A stretch of 64,000 nt of DNA from Ancylothrix sp. D3o. Lineage in GTDB: Bacteria > Cyanobacteriota > Cyanobacteriia > Cyanobacteriales > Oscillatoriaceae. Of the stretch, positions 33,642 to 43,568 are shown piece after piece. Positions within the stretch are counted from its first letter, which is position 1; the number at the start of each line of letters is the position of its first letter. Both the position numbers and the translations under genes were made by a program. Where the stretch lies: positions 159,649 to 223,648 of the forward strand of contig NZ_JAMXEX010000009.1 in NCBI RefSeq assembly GCF_025370775.1, in the 5' to 3' direction. The notes under the pieces are model-generated. The model saw only the letters and a list, made by a program, of their open reading frames with translations, ran no database searches and was not told where the DNA came from.

Positions 33642-34658
33642 ATGTTACAATTGATAATGCCGATAGCCTTCATATTAGGCGGATATATAGCCGGGAGAAT
33701 TTTTGAAAAAATCATCCTCAATAAAATCAAAATAATTCTCTCCCGAAACCAAATAGCCGGCCCAGAAATTTTTGTCCACTCCTTGCGGGGAGTCACCCTA
33801 GTTTGGTTTCTAATTGCCGGCATTTACGGAGCAGTCCTCAGCCTCCAATTTAATCAAATTTTCTCTCAAAACATAGCAGACACCTTCATCAAAATTTTAA
33901 CCGCCTGCTTCATTTATTCAGTCACCGTACTTATAGCCCGACTAGGAGTTTCTTTTGTTGAAATCTTAACCTCAAGAACCGAAGGAGTTTCCGCCTCCCT
34001 ACTTTCCAACCTTGCCAAAATCACCATTTATGTATTTGGTTTCCTCACAATCTTACAAACCCTCGGATTTTCCATCACCCCAATTTTAGCCACATTAGGA
34101 ATCGGAGGATTAGCCGTAGCCCTAGCATTTCAAGATACCTTATCAAACATATTTTCCGGCTTATACCTAATCATTTCCAAACAAGTCAGACCCGGAGATT
34201 ACGTCAAACTAGAAACCAACCAAGAAGGATATGTAATCGATATAACCTGGCGAAACACCGTCATCAAAGAAATACCCAATAACATCATCGTTGTGCCAAA
34301 CAGCAAACTCGCATCAGCAATTTTCACAAACTATCATCTCCCCTCCAAAGAAATCACCATAAAAGTCGAACTCGGAGTTAGTTATGATAGCGACCTCGAA
34401 AAAGTTGAACAAGTCACCGTCGAAGTTGCCCAAGAAATCATGGAAAAATTTTATCAAAAAGACACAAATTTTCAAGCGTTTATATGCTACGAAAACATGG
34501 GCGATTATAGCATAAAATTCAACGTTTACTTACGAGTAGCAGAAATTCGAGATAAAAGATTTGCCATCCATGAATTCATCAAAAAAATACACAAACGTTA
34601 TAAACAAGAAAACATCCACATCCCCTTTCCCAGCGAAGACATTTACATCAAAAGATAA
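33642..34658 (+). CDS. MscS family mechanosensitive ion channel
   Basis: The protein has 338 residues. Four hydrophobic segments precede the pore-lining helix and beta domain, whose signature is GGLAVALAFQDTLSNIFSG (~164-182). It continues RPGDYVKLETNQEGYVIDITWRNT (~192-215), the conserved beta domain of MscS, and ends in a cytoplasmic alpha/beta cage. Such channels release solutes on hypo-osmotic shock. Slightly longer than E. coli MscS because of the extra N-terminal helix. Confidence 0.93.
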   Translation: MLQLIMPIAFILGGYIAGRIFEKIILNKIKIILSRNQIAGPEIFVHSLRGVTLVWFLIAGIYGAVLSLQFNQIFSQNIADTFIKILTACFIYSVTVLIARLGVSFVEILTSRTEGVSASLLSNLAKITIYVFGFLTILQTLGFSITPILATLGIGGLAVALAFQDTLSNIFSGLYLIISKQVRPGDYVKLETNQEGYVIDITWRNTVIKEIPNNIIVVPNSKLASAIFTNYHLPSKEITIKVELGVSYDSDLEKVEQVTVEVAQEIMEKFYQKDTNFQAFICYENMGDYSIKFNVYLRVAEIRDKRFAIHEFIKKIHKRYKQENIHIPFPSEDIYIKR

Positions 34659-34859
34659 AACCTTATAAAAAACCAAAACTTCGACCACACCGGCCACCCC
34701 AGTCAGCCAAAACAGCCCAAACAGACTTTCCCTTCCAGAACCAGCCGCAACGTACAGACGTTCCGCGCCTTACCTCTCTACCCCAAAAATAGACCTAACC
34801 GTAAACGATTCTGATAATCTGAACCTTGGTCAGATTTGATGCAGTTGAAGGAGATCCAA

Positions 34860-35309
34860 GTGGAACGCACATTTTTAGCAATCAAACCCGACGGCGTACA
34901 ACGCGGCTTAGTCGGCCAAATCATCAGCCGGTTTGAATCAAAAGGCTTTACCCTCGTTGGCCTCAAACTAATGAACGTCAGCCGAGAAAAAGCCGAACAA
35001 CACTACGGCGAACACAAAGAAAAACCCTTCTTTGCCGGCCTAGTAGACTTCATCACCTCCGGCCCAGTAGTCGCAATGGTATGGGAAGGAAAAGGCGTAG
35101 TCGCCTCAGCCCGAAAAATCATCGGAGCAACCAACCCCCTCAACTCAGAACCCGGCACCATACGCGGAGATTATGGCATCGACATAGGCCGGAACATCAT
35201 ACACGGTTCCGATGCAGTCGAAACCGCCCAACGCGAAATCGCCCTTTGGTTCAACGACTCAGAACTAGCCGGCTGGGAACCCACCCTCACCAAATGGATC
35301 TACGAATAA
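34860..35309 (+). CDS. ndk: Nucleoside diphosphate kinase
   Basis: A 149-residue protein, exactly the usual Ndk length when started at the GTG at 34860 ([19 protein letters not shown]). That start has an aaggag ribosome binding site 6-7 bases upstream (34848-34853); the in-frame ATG at 34836 lacks one. The active-site His is in [11 protein letters not shown] (~113-123). It balances NTP/dNTP pools by phosphate transfer. Confidence 0.97.
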   Translation: MERTFLAIKPDGVQRGLVGQIISRFESKGFTLVGLKLMNVSREKAEQHYGEHKEKPFFAGLVDFITSGPVVAMVWEGKGVVASARKIIGATNPLNSEPGTIRGDYGIDIGRNIIHGSDAVETAQREIALWFNDSELAGWEPTLTKWIYE

Positions 35310-35396
35310 ACCAAGTGATTAACTAAAGCTTGACTGGTGACACTTGACGAGAAAAAAATCACTCACCAGCAAGTTTCCAGTAGAAATCAAACAACA

Positions 35397-35420
35397 GGGG
35401 CACCCCCATCGGAGTGCCCC
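35397..35420 (+). terminator. Hairpin between ndk and terC
   Basis: The stem ggggcac/gtgcccc (35397-35403 with 35414-35420) is extended by cc/gg pairs. The tails are A- or T-rich but without a clean T run, so it is probably a weak bidirectional terminator for the convergent ndk and TerC genes. Confidence 0.55.
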
Positions 35421-35460
35421 AAAAATTATAAAAATTGCATCAACATTGACTCCAGCCTGA

Positions 35461-36195
35461 TTAATCACGAACCTTCTCAGGTACATCCTCAGCCACCGGA
35501 GTCACCTTTTCCTCAATCTGAATCAACTTCCGCTTAGAAAAGCCCCACAAAAACAAACCACCAATCGCACTAATCATCAACCAATCAGGCGGCACCAAAT
35601 CATCATTAAAAACCCTCAGCAAAAGCCGTAAACCCACCAAACCCACCGTCACATAACCGGCATCCTCCAAGTGGACAAACTCATCCAACCAGCGGATAAA
35701 CAACCCCGCCATAAAACGCAACACCACAATCCCAATCGTCGCCCCAGTCAAAACCAGCCAAGTTTCATCAGAAACCGCTATCGCCGTAGTCACACTATCC
35801 AAAGAAAACGCCAAATCCGTTAGAGCAATCATTGGAATAGCCTGCCAAACATTCGCAAACCGAGGGCCATGATGCTCACCATCCTTTCCCTCAGCCGAAC
35901 TAAAATGCTGGTAAACCAACCACAACAAATAAACCGCACCCAGAAACTCAAACTGCCAAAACTTAATCACCCAAGTAGCCGTTAAAATCAACCCCATCCG
36001 CAACACAAACGCCACCACCAACCCCAAGTTAAGCGCCTGACGCTGCATCCGTTCATTTCCCAACCCTTGAGAAATAGATGCCAAAGCAATCGCATTATCT
36101 GCCGACAGCACCGACTCCAGCGCCACCAAAATCACCAGCAGAAAAAACGCATCTACCCCGAAACTCGGATAAAAATCTAAAAATTGGTCTAACAT
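35461..36195 (-). CDS. TerC/Alx family membrane protein
   Basis: The protein has 244 residues and about seven membrane helices. It carries the family's acidic metal-binding motifs: LVALESVLSADNAIALA (~22-38) and DLAFSLDSVTTAIAVS (~130-145), with Asp residues inside membrane helices. TerC proteins export Mn2+ or act in thylakoid membrane protein insertion. The start is MLDQFLDFYPSFGV. Monocistronic in this setting. Confidence 0.9.
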   Translation of the reverse strand: MLDQFLDFYPSFGVDAFFLLVILVALESVLSADNAIALASISQGLGNERMQRQALNLGLVVAFVLRMGLILTATWVIKFWQFEFLGAVYLLWLVYQHFSSAEGKDGEHHGPRFANVWQAIPMIALTDLAFSLDSVTTAIAVSDETWLVLTGATIGIVVLRFMAGLFIRWLDEFVHLEDAGYVTVGLVGLRLLLRVFNDDLVPPDWLMISAIGGLFLWGFSKRKLIQIEEKVTPVAEDVPEKVRD

Positions 36196-36437
36196 TACCG
36201 CTTTTCGTGCCTCAGATACTTACAAACGACAAGCAATCAGCCCTTTGTCTGATTTAGCAAGATTCTCTTTACTCAGCTTAACCTGAACCTGAAAACCCGA
36301 CCTCCCTCTGCCCCCTCCCCTTCTCCGCCCCAAGCCTAAGATTTCTTTTGTTGCAACTTGTAACAACACCCTTCCAGAAAAGCGCAAATTAGTTCAAATT
36401 GGTGAACGAAACAGTTTTTATCTGGAGTTTTATAGCC

Positions 36438-36533
36438 ATGCCTTTAACTGACACACAAGTTCTCGTTGCCCTCGTCGTCGCCTTGATCCCAGGGATCTTG
36501 GCTTTCCGCCTTTCCACCGAACTTTACAAATAA
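36438..36533 (+). CDS. psaM: Photosystem I reaction centre subunit XII (PsaM)
   Basis: A 31-residue single-helix protein, [20 protein letters not shown] followed by [11 protein letters not shown], nearly identical to PsaM of other cyanobacteria. It sits at the monomer interface of trimeric photosystem I. Its own terminator follows at 36672. It is too short for many gene callers. Confidence 0.97.
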   Translation: MPLTDTQVLVALVVALIPGILAFRLSTELYK

Positions 36534-36881
36534 ACTCAAGATAGAGGGCCATCCCCAACTCTTGGGAAGTGTGGGTTTTCCACCACTCAACAAACTCTTG
36601 CTTAAAAAATTGTCCAATTGGTCACAAATTTTTTAGCCACTCCCCGGAAACCCCCACTCCAAACAGTCCTGACAGCCACAGCCAGCCGCTGAAAGCTGTG
36701 AGGGCTGTTTTTTTGAAGCAGATCGGTATGAGGCGACACCAATCTGGTAAAAACGGTAAAATTCAGCTATCCTAACAACCGCCATCTTTTAATTTAAAAG
36801 CCTGCCAATCGAAGCTCTAGCTATAGTAAATAAGTTGCCAAACTCACTTACTCTCACTCCTTCAGGCTGATTAACAACTCC
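36534..36881 (+). other. psaM 3' region
   Basis: This stretch holds the psaM 3' untranslated region and terminator (36672-36714), then an AT-rich approach to the next gene. Open frames here overlap the terminator and are not credible. Confidence 0.6.
36672..36714 (+). terminator. Terminator downstream of psaM
   Basis: The outer stem acagcc/ggctgt (36672-36677 with 36703-36708) and inner stem acagc/gctgt (36678-36682 with 36695-36699) are followed by seven Ts. Confidence 0.8.
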
Positions 36882-37313
36882 ATGACTGCCATTCAACCAT
36901 CAAGAGAACTCAAGCAACCGGCCCAAAAAAGCCGCGTGCGAACCCCTACAAAAGCGCGGCGCAAACAGCGTTCAAATCCTCACGTTGTCATCGCTACAGA
37001 AACAACCCTCAAATTAGCTGTTAATGTTGTCCTTTCAATCGTCGCGGTTACTGCCTTAGTAAAACTATTACCTCACAACCGCTCAGGCCAAGAAAAACTA
37101 CAGCAAATTCAAACCGAAGTCAAACAAACCGAAGATCGAGTCAAAGCCCTACGAGCAGATTTTAATCGCTCATTTGACCCGCAACAAGCCAAAACAATCA
37201 TGCAAGAACACAGTCACCGCACTGATCCCGAACAATTACAGGTTATCTGGCTAGAAAATCAAAAAACCCCAGACTTAACCGCAACTCCCCCAACTCCAGA
37301 AATGGATTTTTAA
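36882..37313 (+). CDS. Single-pass membrane protein with coiled coil, conserved in cyanobacteria
   Basis: The protein has 143 residues. A basic N-terminus (TPTKARRKQRSNPHVV, ~21-36) precedes a single membrane helix (LAVNVVLSIVAVTALVKLL, ~45-63), then a coiled coil (LQQIQTEVKQTEDRVKALRA). The layout (basic cytoplasmic tail, helix, short coiled coil outside) resembles the divisome proteins FtsL/FtsB, but sequence alone does not establish that. Its stop overlaps the end of the convergent TPR gene by 4 bases. Confidence 0.6.
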   Translation: MTAIQPSRELKQPAQKSRVRTPTKARRKQRSNPHVVIATETTLKLAVNVVLSIVAVTALVKLLPHNRSGQEKLQQIQTEVKQTEDRVKALRADFNRSFDPQQAKTIMQEHSHRTDPEQLQVIWLENQKTPDLTATPPTPEMDF

Positions 37314-37951
37314 GCACTCATCGGTGGCATAAGTTCTTTCAGCCAGCTTTCCACCCGACAAACCAAGCGACGATCTGAATCATTCCCCAATTGCTCTAAA
37401 GCTCGCCGGTAGTCCGCCACCGCATAATTCCAATCGCCCAATAAATGATAAGTCCGCCCTCTTTCTGCCCAAATTTTGCCCTTCAATCCCCCCAGCAGCA
37501 AGGCAAAATCAAAATTATCTAACGCTAACTCATAAATTCCCATATCTCGAAACGCTATTCCCCGATTGATCCAAGCCCTAATATTAGCTGGGTTGAGGTC
37601 AATGGCAATGTCATAATTAGCGATGGCGGCAATCAAGTCCCCAATGCTGGCATAATAATTCGCCCGATTGTTATAGGCACCGGCCAAATGCGGATTCAGC
37701 AAAATGGCCCGATTATAATCAGCTATTGCTTTATCGAGTTGTCCATTTCTGGCATACATCAGCCCTCGGTTATTGTAATCTGTCGCACTCAACGGATTCT
37801 TGCGAATTAACTCACTCAAAATTTCAATGCTAGTCTGCAAATCACCAATCTCAGCAGCTTGCAGTGCGCAGCGGCGTGTGGTGCTAGGATCTTCGGAAAT
37901 ATATTCGGGAGCGGTCGTTTGTTGGAGGTTCGTCATCGAGTGAGAATTCAT
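37310..37951 (-). CDS. TPR protein
   Basis: A 213-residue soluble protein with four to five TPR units: DYNNRGLMYARNGQLDKAI, GAYNNRANYYASIGDLIAAI, RAWINRGIAFRDMGIYELAL and IWAERGRTYHLLGDWNYAV. No signal peptide. TPR scaffolds of this kind assist photosystem assembly in some cyanobacteria, but nothing specific is seen here. The start may be MTNLQQTTAPEY (codon 6) rather than MNSHSMTN. Confidence 0.8.
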   Translation of the reverse strand: MNSHSMTNLQQTTAPEYISEDPSTTRRCALQAAEIGDLQTSIEILSELIRKNPLSATDYNNRGLMYARNGQLDKAIADYNRAILLNPHLAGAYNNRANYYASIGDLIAAIANYDIAIDLNPANIRAWINRGIAFRDMGIYELALDNFDFALLLGGLKGKIWAERGRTYHLLGDWNYAVADYRRALEQLGNDSDRRLVCRVESWLKELMPPMSA

Positions 37952-38224
37952 AGCCTTATCCCTGGTAGCCTTTGAGAAACACTGTATTAGCTTCCTTCTT
38001 TAGACGGAATCCTTGTCTGTGTCAGTTTCCCATGCGTCTTGAAATTCTGCCCCAACTGGCACAGCAAGCGGTTTTTTTTACCTGAACTCCCTACAGTTTC
38101 GCCTTTAAAAGCTTTATTCCTTGCCTGACAATCTTTTAACTGGTACAGCTTTTTTTATTCCTCTTCCCGTCTTCGACTCTTCCCCCCCTCCCTAAGTAGG
38201 GAATAGGGGGATTAGGTTTTTACT

Positions 38225-39475
38225 TTATGCCGCATCTGCCAAAACAGAGTCGTGCGTTAATAAATCCACAGCAGCTTGATATTGTGGATCAGCTTCGGTA
38301 GCAACTTGGGATCGGGTAATGCCTTCGAGTTTCACCAAGCGATCCGGCGTGATGCCTAGTTTATGAATATCTCGGTGATTGGGGGTTTCGTATTTAGCGA
38401 CGGTGACAGCCATCCCTGAACCGTCGGAGAGGTCAAATAACGATTGAATTAAGCCTTTACCAAAGGTTTTTTCGCCTATCAAAACTGCCCGCCCGTTATC
38501 TTGCAGGGCACCGGCTAAAATTTCACTGGCGCTGGCGGTACCTTGATTCACTAATAAGACTAACGGATCGTTGGTCAAAGCTTCGCCAAAGGCTTCAAAA
38601 CCGCCTACTATGCCTTGCCGGTTGACGGTGTAGACGATGGTGCCGGTGTCTAACCATAAACGGGCAATTTCGATGCCGGCTTGCAATAACCCCCCCGGAT
38701 TATTTCGCAAATCAAGGATATATCCTTGGGCTCCTTGTTTTTCAAAGTTGGCTATGGCGTGGGCAACTTCGGCGGTGGCGTTGGCATTAAATTGATTGAG
38801 GCGGATATAACCGATTGGTTTACTGCCGGTGGGGTTTCGCAGTTCTGCATACACTGGGTTAAGGGCAATTCGATCCCTTACCATATCAATTTTTAAATTC
38901 TCTTGACTATTTTCTCTTTTTATGGTAAGCGAAACAGAGCTACCAATGGGGCCGCGCATTTGGCCAGCCGCATCATCAAGGGAAAGACCGGCGGTAGAGA
39001 TGCCATCAATTTCAAGGATCTGATCGCGGGGTTGAATGCCGGCCCGTGAAGCCGGAGAACCTTCGATAGGCGCGACTACTTCAATTTTTCCATCTTCGTC
39101 GAGGACGATTTGCAAACCTACGCCGGTGAGTTCGCCGGAGGTGCTGACTTGTAAATTTTGATATTGATCTGGCGTCAATAGGCGGGTAAAAGGGTCGTCC
39201 AAGCTTGCCAGCATTTGAGAAATAGCGCCATAAGTTTCTTCGCGGCTTTTGAGGGGTAATTTGAGGGCTTTTTGCCGGATTTTCCACCAATCTTGATGGT
39301 TAAAGGTGTCATCCACATAGGCACGTTTAACGATGCGCCAAGCTTCGCTATAAAGCTGTTGTTCCACGCCAGAGGCGGCGCTCTCGCTTAGGGCTGAGGC
39401 GCTTTGGGAAAGCCCGCTAAAGGAGATAACTAGAATCAGTGCTATTTTGAGAACCCAGGAAACTCGTTTGTGCAT
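38225..39475 (-). CDS. ctpA: Carboxyl-terminal processing protease CtpA
   Basis: The protein has 416 residues from MHKRVSWVLKIALILVIS, which gives a clean signal peptide (cleavage near SASA); the longer ORF adds 21 residues and looks wrong. A PDZ domain covers ~95-190 (LTGVGLQIVLDEDGKIEVV, GSPASRAGIQPRDQIL). An S41 protease domain has catalytic Ser in GTASASEILAGAL and Lys in GEKTFGKGLIQ. CtpA removes the C-terminal extension of the D1 protein in the lumen, enabling assembly of the Mn cluster. Confidence 0.93.
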   Translation of the reverse strand: MHKRVSWVLKIALILVISFSGLSQSASALSESAASGVEQQLYSEAWRIVKRAYVDDTFNHQDWWKIRQKALKLPLKSREETYGAISQMLASLDDPFTRLLTPDQYQNLQVSTSGELTGVGLQIVLDEDGKIEVVAPIEGSPASRAGIQPRDQILEIDGISTAGLSLDDAAGQMRGPIGSSVSLTIKRENSQENLKIDMVRDRIALNPVYAELRNPTGSKPIGYIRLNQFNANATAEVAHAIANFEKQGAQGYILDLRNNPGGLLQAGIEIARLWLDTGTIVYTVNRQGIVGGFEAFGEALTNDPLVLLVNQGTASASEILAGALQDNGRAVLIGEKTFGKGLIQSLFDLSDGSGMAVTVAKYETPNHRDIHKLGITPDRLVKLEGITRSQVATEADPQYQAAVDLLTHDSVLADAA

Positions 39476-40244
39476 GGTGGTTAATATTTGATGAGAATGA
39501 TTTGCCGCCTTAGCCTTTGTATTTATCGGCATTGACACGAATTGTCGAAATAAAACTAAAAAAAAATTTAGCTTTTGAGTTCGGACGGCTTGACTGTGGT
39601 AAGAGATTGTTAAAACTATGTTACAAAACTGCCGTCACCAGTAGGGCTGTGGAGAGAAAGAAAGGTTTGTTAAGAAAGTGTTTAGTTGGGGAGGGTAAAT
39701 GAAATTATCAGCGGATGGGTAATATTATTTACCAGCCCAGCCAAAATAATGATGTATTAATGCCTACCAAGGACGAAACTGTGCCAGCGAAGCCCCAAAG
39801 GCTTTGAAAGACAATCATGCCAGCCAGAATGTCCCAAGCTTCCCAAAAAAAAGCCAAAAAGCGGAATTCAGAAATGTGATAAAATTTAACAACTGACTCA
39901 TAGATGATCAACCGGCATCAAAGCCTTTGGCAAAAGCCTTTGACAGCTATGTGTTCCGACACACGCAGCGAATTTAACTCGCGCACGTTTCCTGTGCCTT
40001 GGGGAGGGCTCTCGCCTTTCCTCTCCAATGACCCGCTACGCCATAACAAGCGTTGCCTGAGTGAGGGGAAGTGTTGAGAAATAAAAACGGCAACCTTGAC
40101 AACATAACAGTGATCAGGTAAAATTAATCGCCCCTTAGCGAAAGCTGAGGTTTGCAGATTGAAGCCGCTTCACTCTTGAAAGGAAGAAGCAGAAACGTTA
40201 AATTTTCTAGTACAGCAATAAATTTTTTTGGGAACGCTTGCTTT
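39476..40244 (+). other. Long leader region of petB: structured stretch, then promoter
   Basis: This 769-base gap between divergent ctpA and petB has no credible gene. Bases 39951-40021 contain three consecutive stems: gtgt/acac (39951-39962), gcga/tcgc (39968-39982) and gggagggc/gcctttcc with two G-T pairs (40002-40021). This could be a small RNA or an old element. The petB promoter lies after them, so they are not part of the main petB leader. Confidence 0.4.
40096..40124 (+). promoter_or_regulatory. petBD promoter
   Basis: A perfect ttgaca (-35, 40096-40101), a 17-base spacer and taaaat (-10, 40119-40124). The predicted start near 40131 leaves a leader of about 115 bases before petB. Confidence 0.75.
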
Positions 40245-40892
40245 ATGGCCAACGTCTATGACTGGTTTGAGGAGCGCCTGGAAATTCAGGCTCTCGCAGA
40301 TGATGTAACAAGCAAGTACGTCCCCCCCCACGTCAACATTTTCTATTGCTTGGGCGGGATCACCTTGACTTGCTTCTTGATCCAGTTCGCCACTGGATTC
40401 GCCATGACGTTTTATTACAAGCCGACGGTAACTGAAGCGTTTTCCTCGGTGCAGTATTTGATGACTGAGGTTAACTTCGGTTGGCTCATCCGCTCCATTC
40501 ATCGCTGGTCCGCAAGCATGATGGTATTGATGATGCTCCTGCACGTTTTCCGAGTTTACCTGACTGGCGGTTTCAAAAAGCCCCGCGAGTTAACTTGGGT
40601 AACAGGTGTGATTTTGGCAGTTATTACCGTTTCTTTTGGTGTAACTGGCTATTCTCTGCCTTGGGATCAGGTCGGTTATTGGGCAGTTAAGATTGTGTCA
40701 GGGGTTCCGGAAGCCATCCCGGTTGTGGGATCTCTGATCGTTGAATTGCTCCGGGGTGGCGAAAGTGTTGGTCAAGGGACTCTGACCCGCTACTATAGCT
40801 TGCACACCTTTGTTTTGCCTTGGTTGATTGCGGTGTTCATGTTGTTGCATTTCTTGATGATCCGCAAACAAGGCATCTCTGGGCCGTTGTAA
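40245..40892 (+). CDS. petB: Cytochrome b6
   Basis: A 215-residue, four-helix core subunit of the b6f complex. All four heme ligands are present: His in RSIH and LLHVF (helix B), and in SLHTF and LLHFL (helix D). The Cys that covalently binds the high-spin heme is in LTCFLIQ. I start at [12 protein letters not shown] (40245), the family-like N-terminus; upstream codons to 40152 lie in the leader. Followed by petD after 120 bases, the standard cyanobacterial operon. Confidence 0.97.
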   Translation: MANVYDWFEERLEIQALADDVTSKYVPPHVNIFYCLGGITLTCFLIQFATGFAMTFYYKPTVTEAFSSVQYLMTEVNFGWLIRSIHRWSASMMVLMMLLHVFRVYLTGGFKKPRELTWVTGVILAVITVSFGVTGYSLPWDQVGYWAVKIVSGVPEAIPVVGSLIVELLRGGESVGQGTLTRYYSLHTFVLPWLIAVFMLLHFLMIRKQGISGPL

Positions 40893-40905
40893 AAAGCAAT
40901 GCAAT

Positions 40906-40935
40906 TGTAGAGACGTAAGTTATTGCGTCTCTACA
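40906..40935. repeat. 'TGTAGAGACG' palindrome between petB and petD
   Basis: A perfect 10-bp inverted repeat, tgtagagacg/cgtctctaca, with a 10-base loop. A related copy lies at 58193-58222. It has no T run, so it is more likely a dispersed repeat or mRNA-processing hairpin within the petBD transcript than a terminator. Confidence 0.75.
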
Positions 40936-41012
40936 GGGTTTTGAAATAAGAAAATTCAAGACTCTTAAAATGATTTCAGCGAGCGCACAGTAACAGGAGA
41001 ACACACCCGACT

Positions 41013-41495
41013 ATGGCAACTATTAAGAAACCGGATCTCAGCGATCCCGTATTACGCGCCAAATTGGCGAAAGGCATGGGCCACAACTACTATGGTGAGC
41101 CGGCTTGGCCTAATGACTTGCTCTACATCTTCCCTGTGGTGATTTTGGGAAGCATCGCTCTCTGCGTGGGTTTGGCTGTGTTAGATCCCGCGATGGTGGG
41201 TGAGCCTGCTAATCCGTTTGCTACTCCTTTGGAAATTTTGCCGGAATGGTATCTGTGGCCGGCTTTCCAAATCCTCCGCATTTTGCCTAACAAGTTGCTG
41301 GGGATTGCCGGTATGACTTCGATTCCTCTGGGTTTGATGCTGGTTCCTTTTATTGAAAATGTGAACAAGTTTCAGAATCCTTTCCGCCGGCCGGTTGCTA
41401 CCGCTGTATTCATGTTTGGTACTTTGGTGACTTTGTGGTTGGGTGTCGGTGCTGTTATGCCGATTGACAAGTCTCTGACTTTGGGCTTGTTCTAA
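41013..41495 (+). CDS. petD: Cytochrome b6f complex subunit IV
   Basis: A 160-residue, three-helix protein: [20 protein letters not shown] at the N-terminus, then the Qo-site PEWY motif ([15 protein letters not shown], ~76-90), the usual length. It corresponds to the C-terminal half of mitochondrial cytochrome b and completes the quinol site with PetB. Preceded by an aggag ribosome binding site. A long-loop terminator follows at 41520. Confidence 0.98.
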   Translation: MATIKKPDLSDPVLRAKLAKGMGHNYYGEPAWPNDLLYIFPVVILGSIALCVGLAVLDPAMVGEPANPFATPLEILPEWYLWPAFQILRILPNKLLGIAGMTSIPLGLMLVPFIENVNKFQNPFRRPVATAVFMFGTLVTLWLGVGAVMPIDKSLTLGLF

Positions 41496-41519
41496 GTTAC
41501 AGCGATTTCCCTTCTTTAA

Positions 41520-41580
41520 CGCCTGTCAGGTTTTCTGTAAGTGCTAGTTGTACTTTGAGAAATACTGACAGGCGCTTTTA
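41520..41580 (+). terminator. Terminator of petBD
   Basis: A 10-bp stem cgcctgtcag/ctgacaggcg (41520-41529 with 41565-41574), with a 35-base loop that can fold further, followed by a T-rich tail. Confidence 0.7.
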
Positions 41581-41767
41581 ATTTAAGATTTTATTAAGAT
41601 TGACTAAAATTTTTAGATTTTATTTAGATTGAAAATTAAAAACTTTGCCCCGGATATGCTACGGGTTGCAGTGCGAAGTTTGATAAAAATTTAAACAAAA
41701 AAAGCTAAGTTAGCGGCACAATGGTAAGTGATATTCTTACCCCATCAACCATAGGTTAGGCTTGGTT

Positions 41768-42205
41768 ATGTTTAAAGAAAAACATTTGACAGTTCAGAGT
41801 GATTTGTCTGTCTTAACCAAAGTGCAGAAGTGGTTTGAAGCTTTTTGTGCAGAAAATAGCGCTAAGTTTGCTTGGCCGCAAAGGCAGGTTTATGCGATGG
41901 AGTTGGCTTTGGCGGAGGGGTTTACAAATGCTGTACGCCACGCACATCAGGACTTGCCGCCGGCGACTCCTGTTAAAATTGATTTGGCGTTGTGGGATGA
42001 CCGCCTAGAAATCCGCATTTGGGATCGGGGTAAGCCTTTTAATCCTGATTTGTTGGAGGAACCAAAACCGGGGACGCTTCAGGAGGGGGGTTATGGTTGG
42101 TTTTTGTTGCGCCGGTTGGCGGATAAGGTGCTTTATGAGCGTCATCAAGACCGGCAAAATTGTTTGTTGATTGTTAAGTATGATTTTCAGCAAGATGAGC
42201 GGTAA
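41768..42205 (+). CDS. Anti-sigma factor-like HATPase (RsbW/SpoIIAB type)
   Basis: A 145-residue GHKL ATPase. N box ELALAEGFTNAVRHAH (~41-56), G1 box WDRGKPFNP (~85-93) and G2 box GGYGWFLLRRLAD. Proteins of this type bind and inhibit sigma factors or phosphorylate anti-anti-sigma (STAS) proteins in partner-switching circuits. No STAS or sigma gene is adjacent. The ATG start (MFKEKHLTVQ) is preferred over a TTG two codons upstream. Confidence 0.85.
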   Translation: MFKEKHLTVQSDLSVLTKVQKWFEAFCAENSAKFAWPQRQVYAMELALAEGFTNAVRHAHQDLPPATPVKIDLALWDDRLEIRIWDRGKPFNPDLLEEPKPGTLQEGGYGWFLLRRLADKVLYERHQDRQNCLLIVKYDFQQDER

Positions 42206-42372
42206 AGGCTCTTTTCATTGATGGCTTTTTTGGGGCCGGTGAAATAGCAAATTTTCTGAGAATTTTATCTTGTGGTCTGGCATAATTTGAGCTAATTTCT
42301 AGCATCTTACAGTTTTTAGATCCGGGGTGTTGGTATGTTAATTTAACCGCATCCTTTAGCAGATTAAGGCTG

Positions 42373-43521
42373 ATGAAGACAAGTTTTTCCGAAAAAGACG
42401 ATCTTGTGGATGAAAAAGAAATCGATGTTTTTGTGTTTTTGGAGGTTTTTTGTAGTGAGGGGGGTATTCAATCTTATGTTAAGGATCTTTTGAAGGCTTA
42501 TAGTTCTATAGAAGGTCGCAAGGCTGAGGTTTTTATTTTAAGAGATAGTCCTGATTCTGATATTTTTTTTGCCTCAGAGTTTTTAAAATTTCACTTTTTG
42601 AAGACTTCACCGGCCTCTTTTGGTAGAATTCGTCTGGCTTTTAGTCTGGCTTCTTTTTTGCTGCTCAAACGTCCCCGCCGGCTTTTTTGCGGTCATGTTA
42701 AATTAGCACCATTAATACATTTTCTTTGCACAAAAACCCATATTCCTTATACGGTTTTAACCTATGGAAAGGAGGTTTGGGAACCGCTAAAAGGCAGTTA
42801 TCAAAGGGCGCTTTTAGAGGCGGAGGAAATTTGGACTATTAGCCGTTATAGTCGTGATAAGGCTTGTGAGGCTAATGCGTTAAATCCTGAGAAATTCAAG
42901 ATTTTACCTTGTGCGGTGGATGGGGAAGTTTTTACACCGGCCCGCAAATCTTTAACACTTTTGGAAAAATATAATTTAAAAGATAGCCGCGTTTTGATGA
43001 CGGTGGCGCGGTTATGGTCTGGGGATATCTATAAGGGGGTGGATGTGACAATTCAGGCATTGCCAGAGATTGCACAAAAAGTAAAAAATGTCAAGTATTT
43101 AGTCATTGGCAGAGGAGACGACCGGCCCCGTTTAGAGAAAATAGCCGAAGAGTTGGGGGTGAGGGATAAAGTAGTATTTGCCGGGTTTGTGGCGAGTGAA
43201 GAGTTGGTGGAACATTACCGGCTGGCGGATGTGTACGTTATGCCGTCTCACGAAGGGTTTGGGATAGTGTATTTAGAGGCGATGGCGTGTGGAGTGCCGG
43301 TGGTGGCCGGAGATGCGGATGGTTCGGCTGATCCGCTGTTGGATGGTAAGCTGGGGTGGCGCGTCCCCCATCGGGATGCAGGAGCAGTTGCGCTGGCTTG
43401 TTTGGAAGCCTTGGAGGGGAAAGATAGCAGGTGTGATGGCGAGTGGTTGAGAAACGAAATGATCAAGAATTTTGGTAAAGATGCGTTTGAGGGCCGGTTT
43501 AAACAGATGCTTGATTTGTGA
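42373..43521 (+). CDS. Glycosyltransferase family 4 (GT-B)
   Basis: A 382-residue GT-B enzyme. The N-terminal acceptor domain begins at EIDVFVFLEVFCSEGGIQSY. The C-terminal donor domain has VLMTVARLWSGDIYKGVD and the EX7E motif in EGFGIVYLEAMACGVPVVAG (~294-313). These enzymes use NDP-sugars to build polysaccharides or glycolipids. No other sugar gene is nearby, so the product is unknown. Confidence 0.88.
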   Translation: MKTSFSEKDDLVDEKEIDVFVFLEVFCSEGGIQSYVKDLLKAYSSIEGRKAEVFILRDSPDSDIFFASEFLKFHFLKTSPASFGRIRLAFSLASFLLLKRPRRLFCGHVKLAPLIHFLCTKTHIPYTVLTYGKEVWEPLKGSYQRALLEAEEIWTISRYSRDKACEANALNPEKFKILPCAVDGEVFTPARKSLTLLEKYNLKDSRVLMTVARLWSGDIYKGVDVTIQALPEIAQKVKNVKYLVIGRGDDRPRLEKIAEELGVRDKVVFAGFVASEELVEHYRLADVYVMPSHEGFGIVYLEAMACGVPVVAGDADGSADPLLDGKLGWRVPHRDAGAVALACLEALEGKDSRCDGEWLRNEMIKNFGKDAFEGRFKQMLDL

Positions 43522-43568
43522 TTAGTATGGAAGTATCCCATTAAAGCGCAATATTAGGAGAATTCCCC

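Noticed and set aside
39729..39911. 60-residue hydrophobic frame on the minus strand between ctpA and petB
   Set aside because: It starts with TTG, has no ribosome binding site, and shows no family resemblance.
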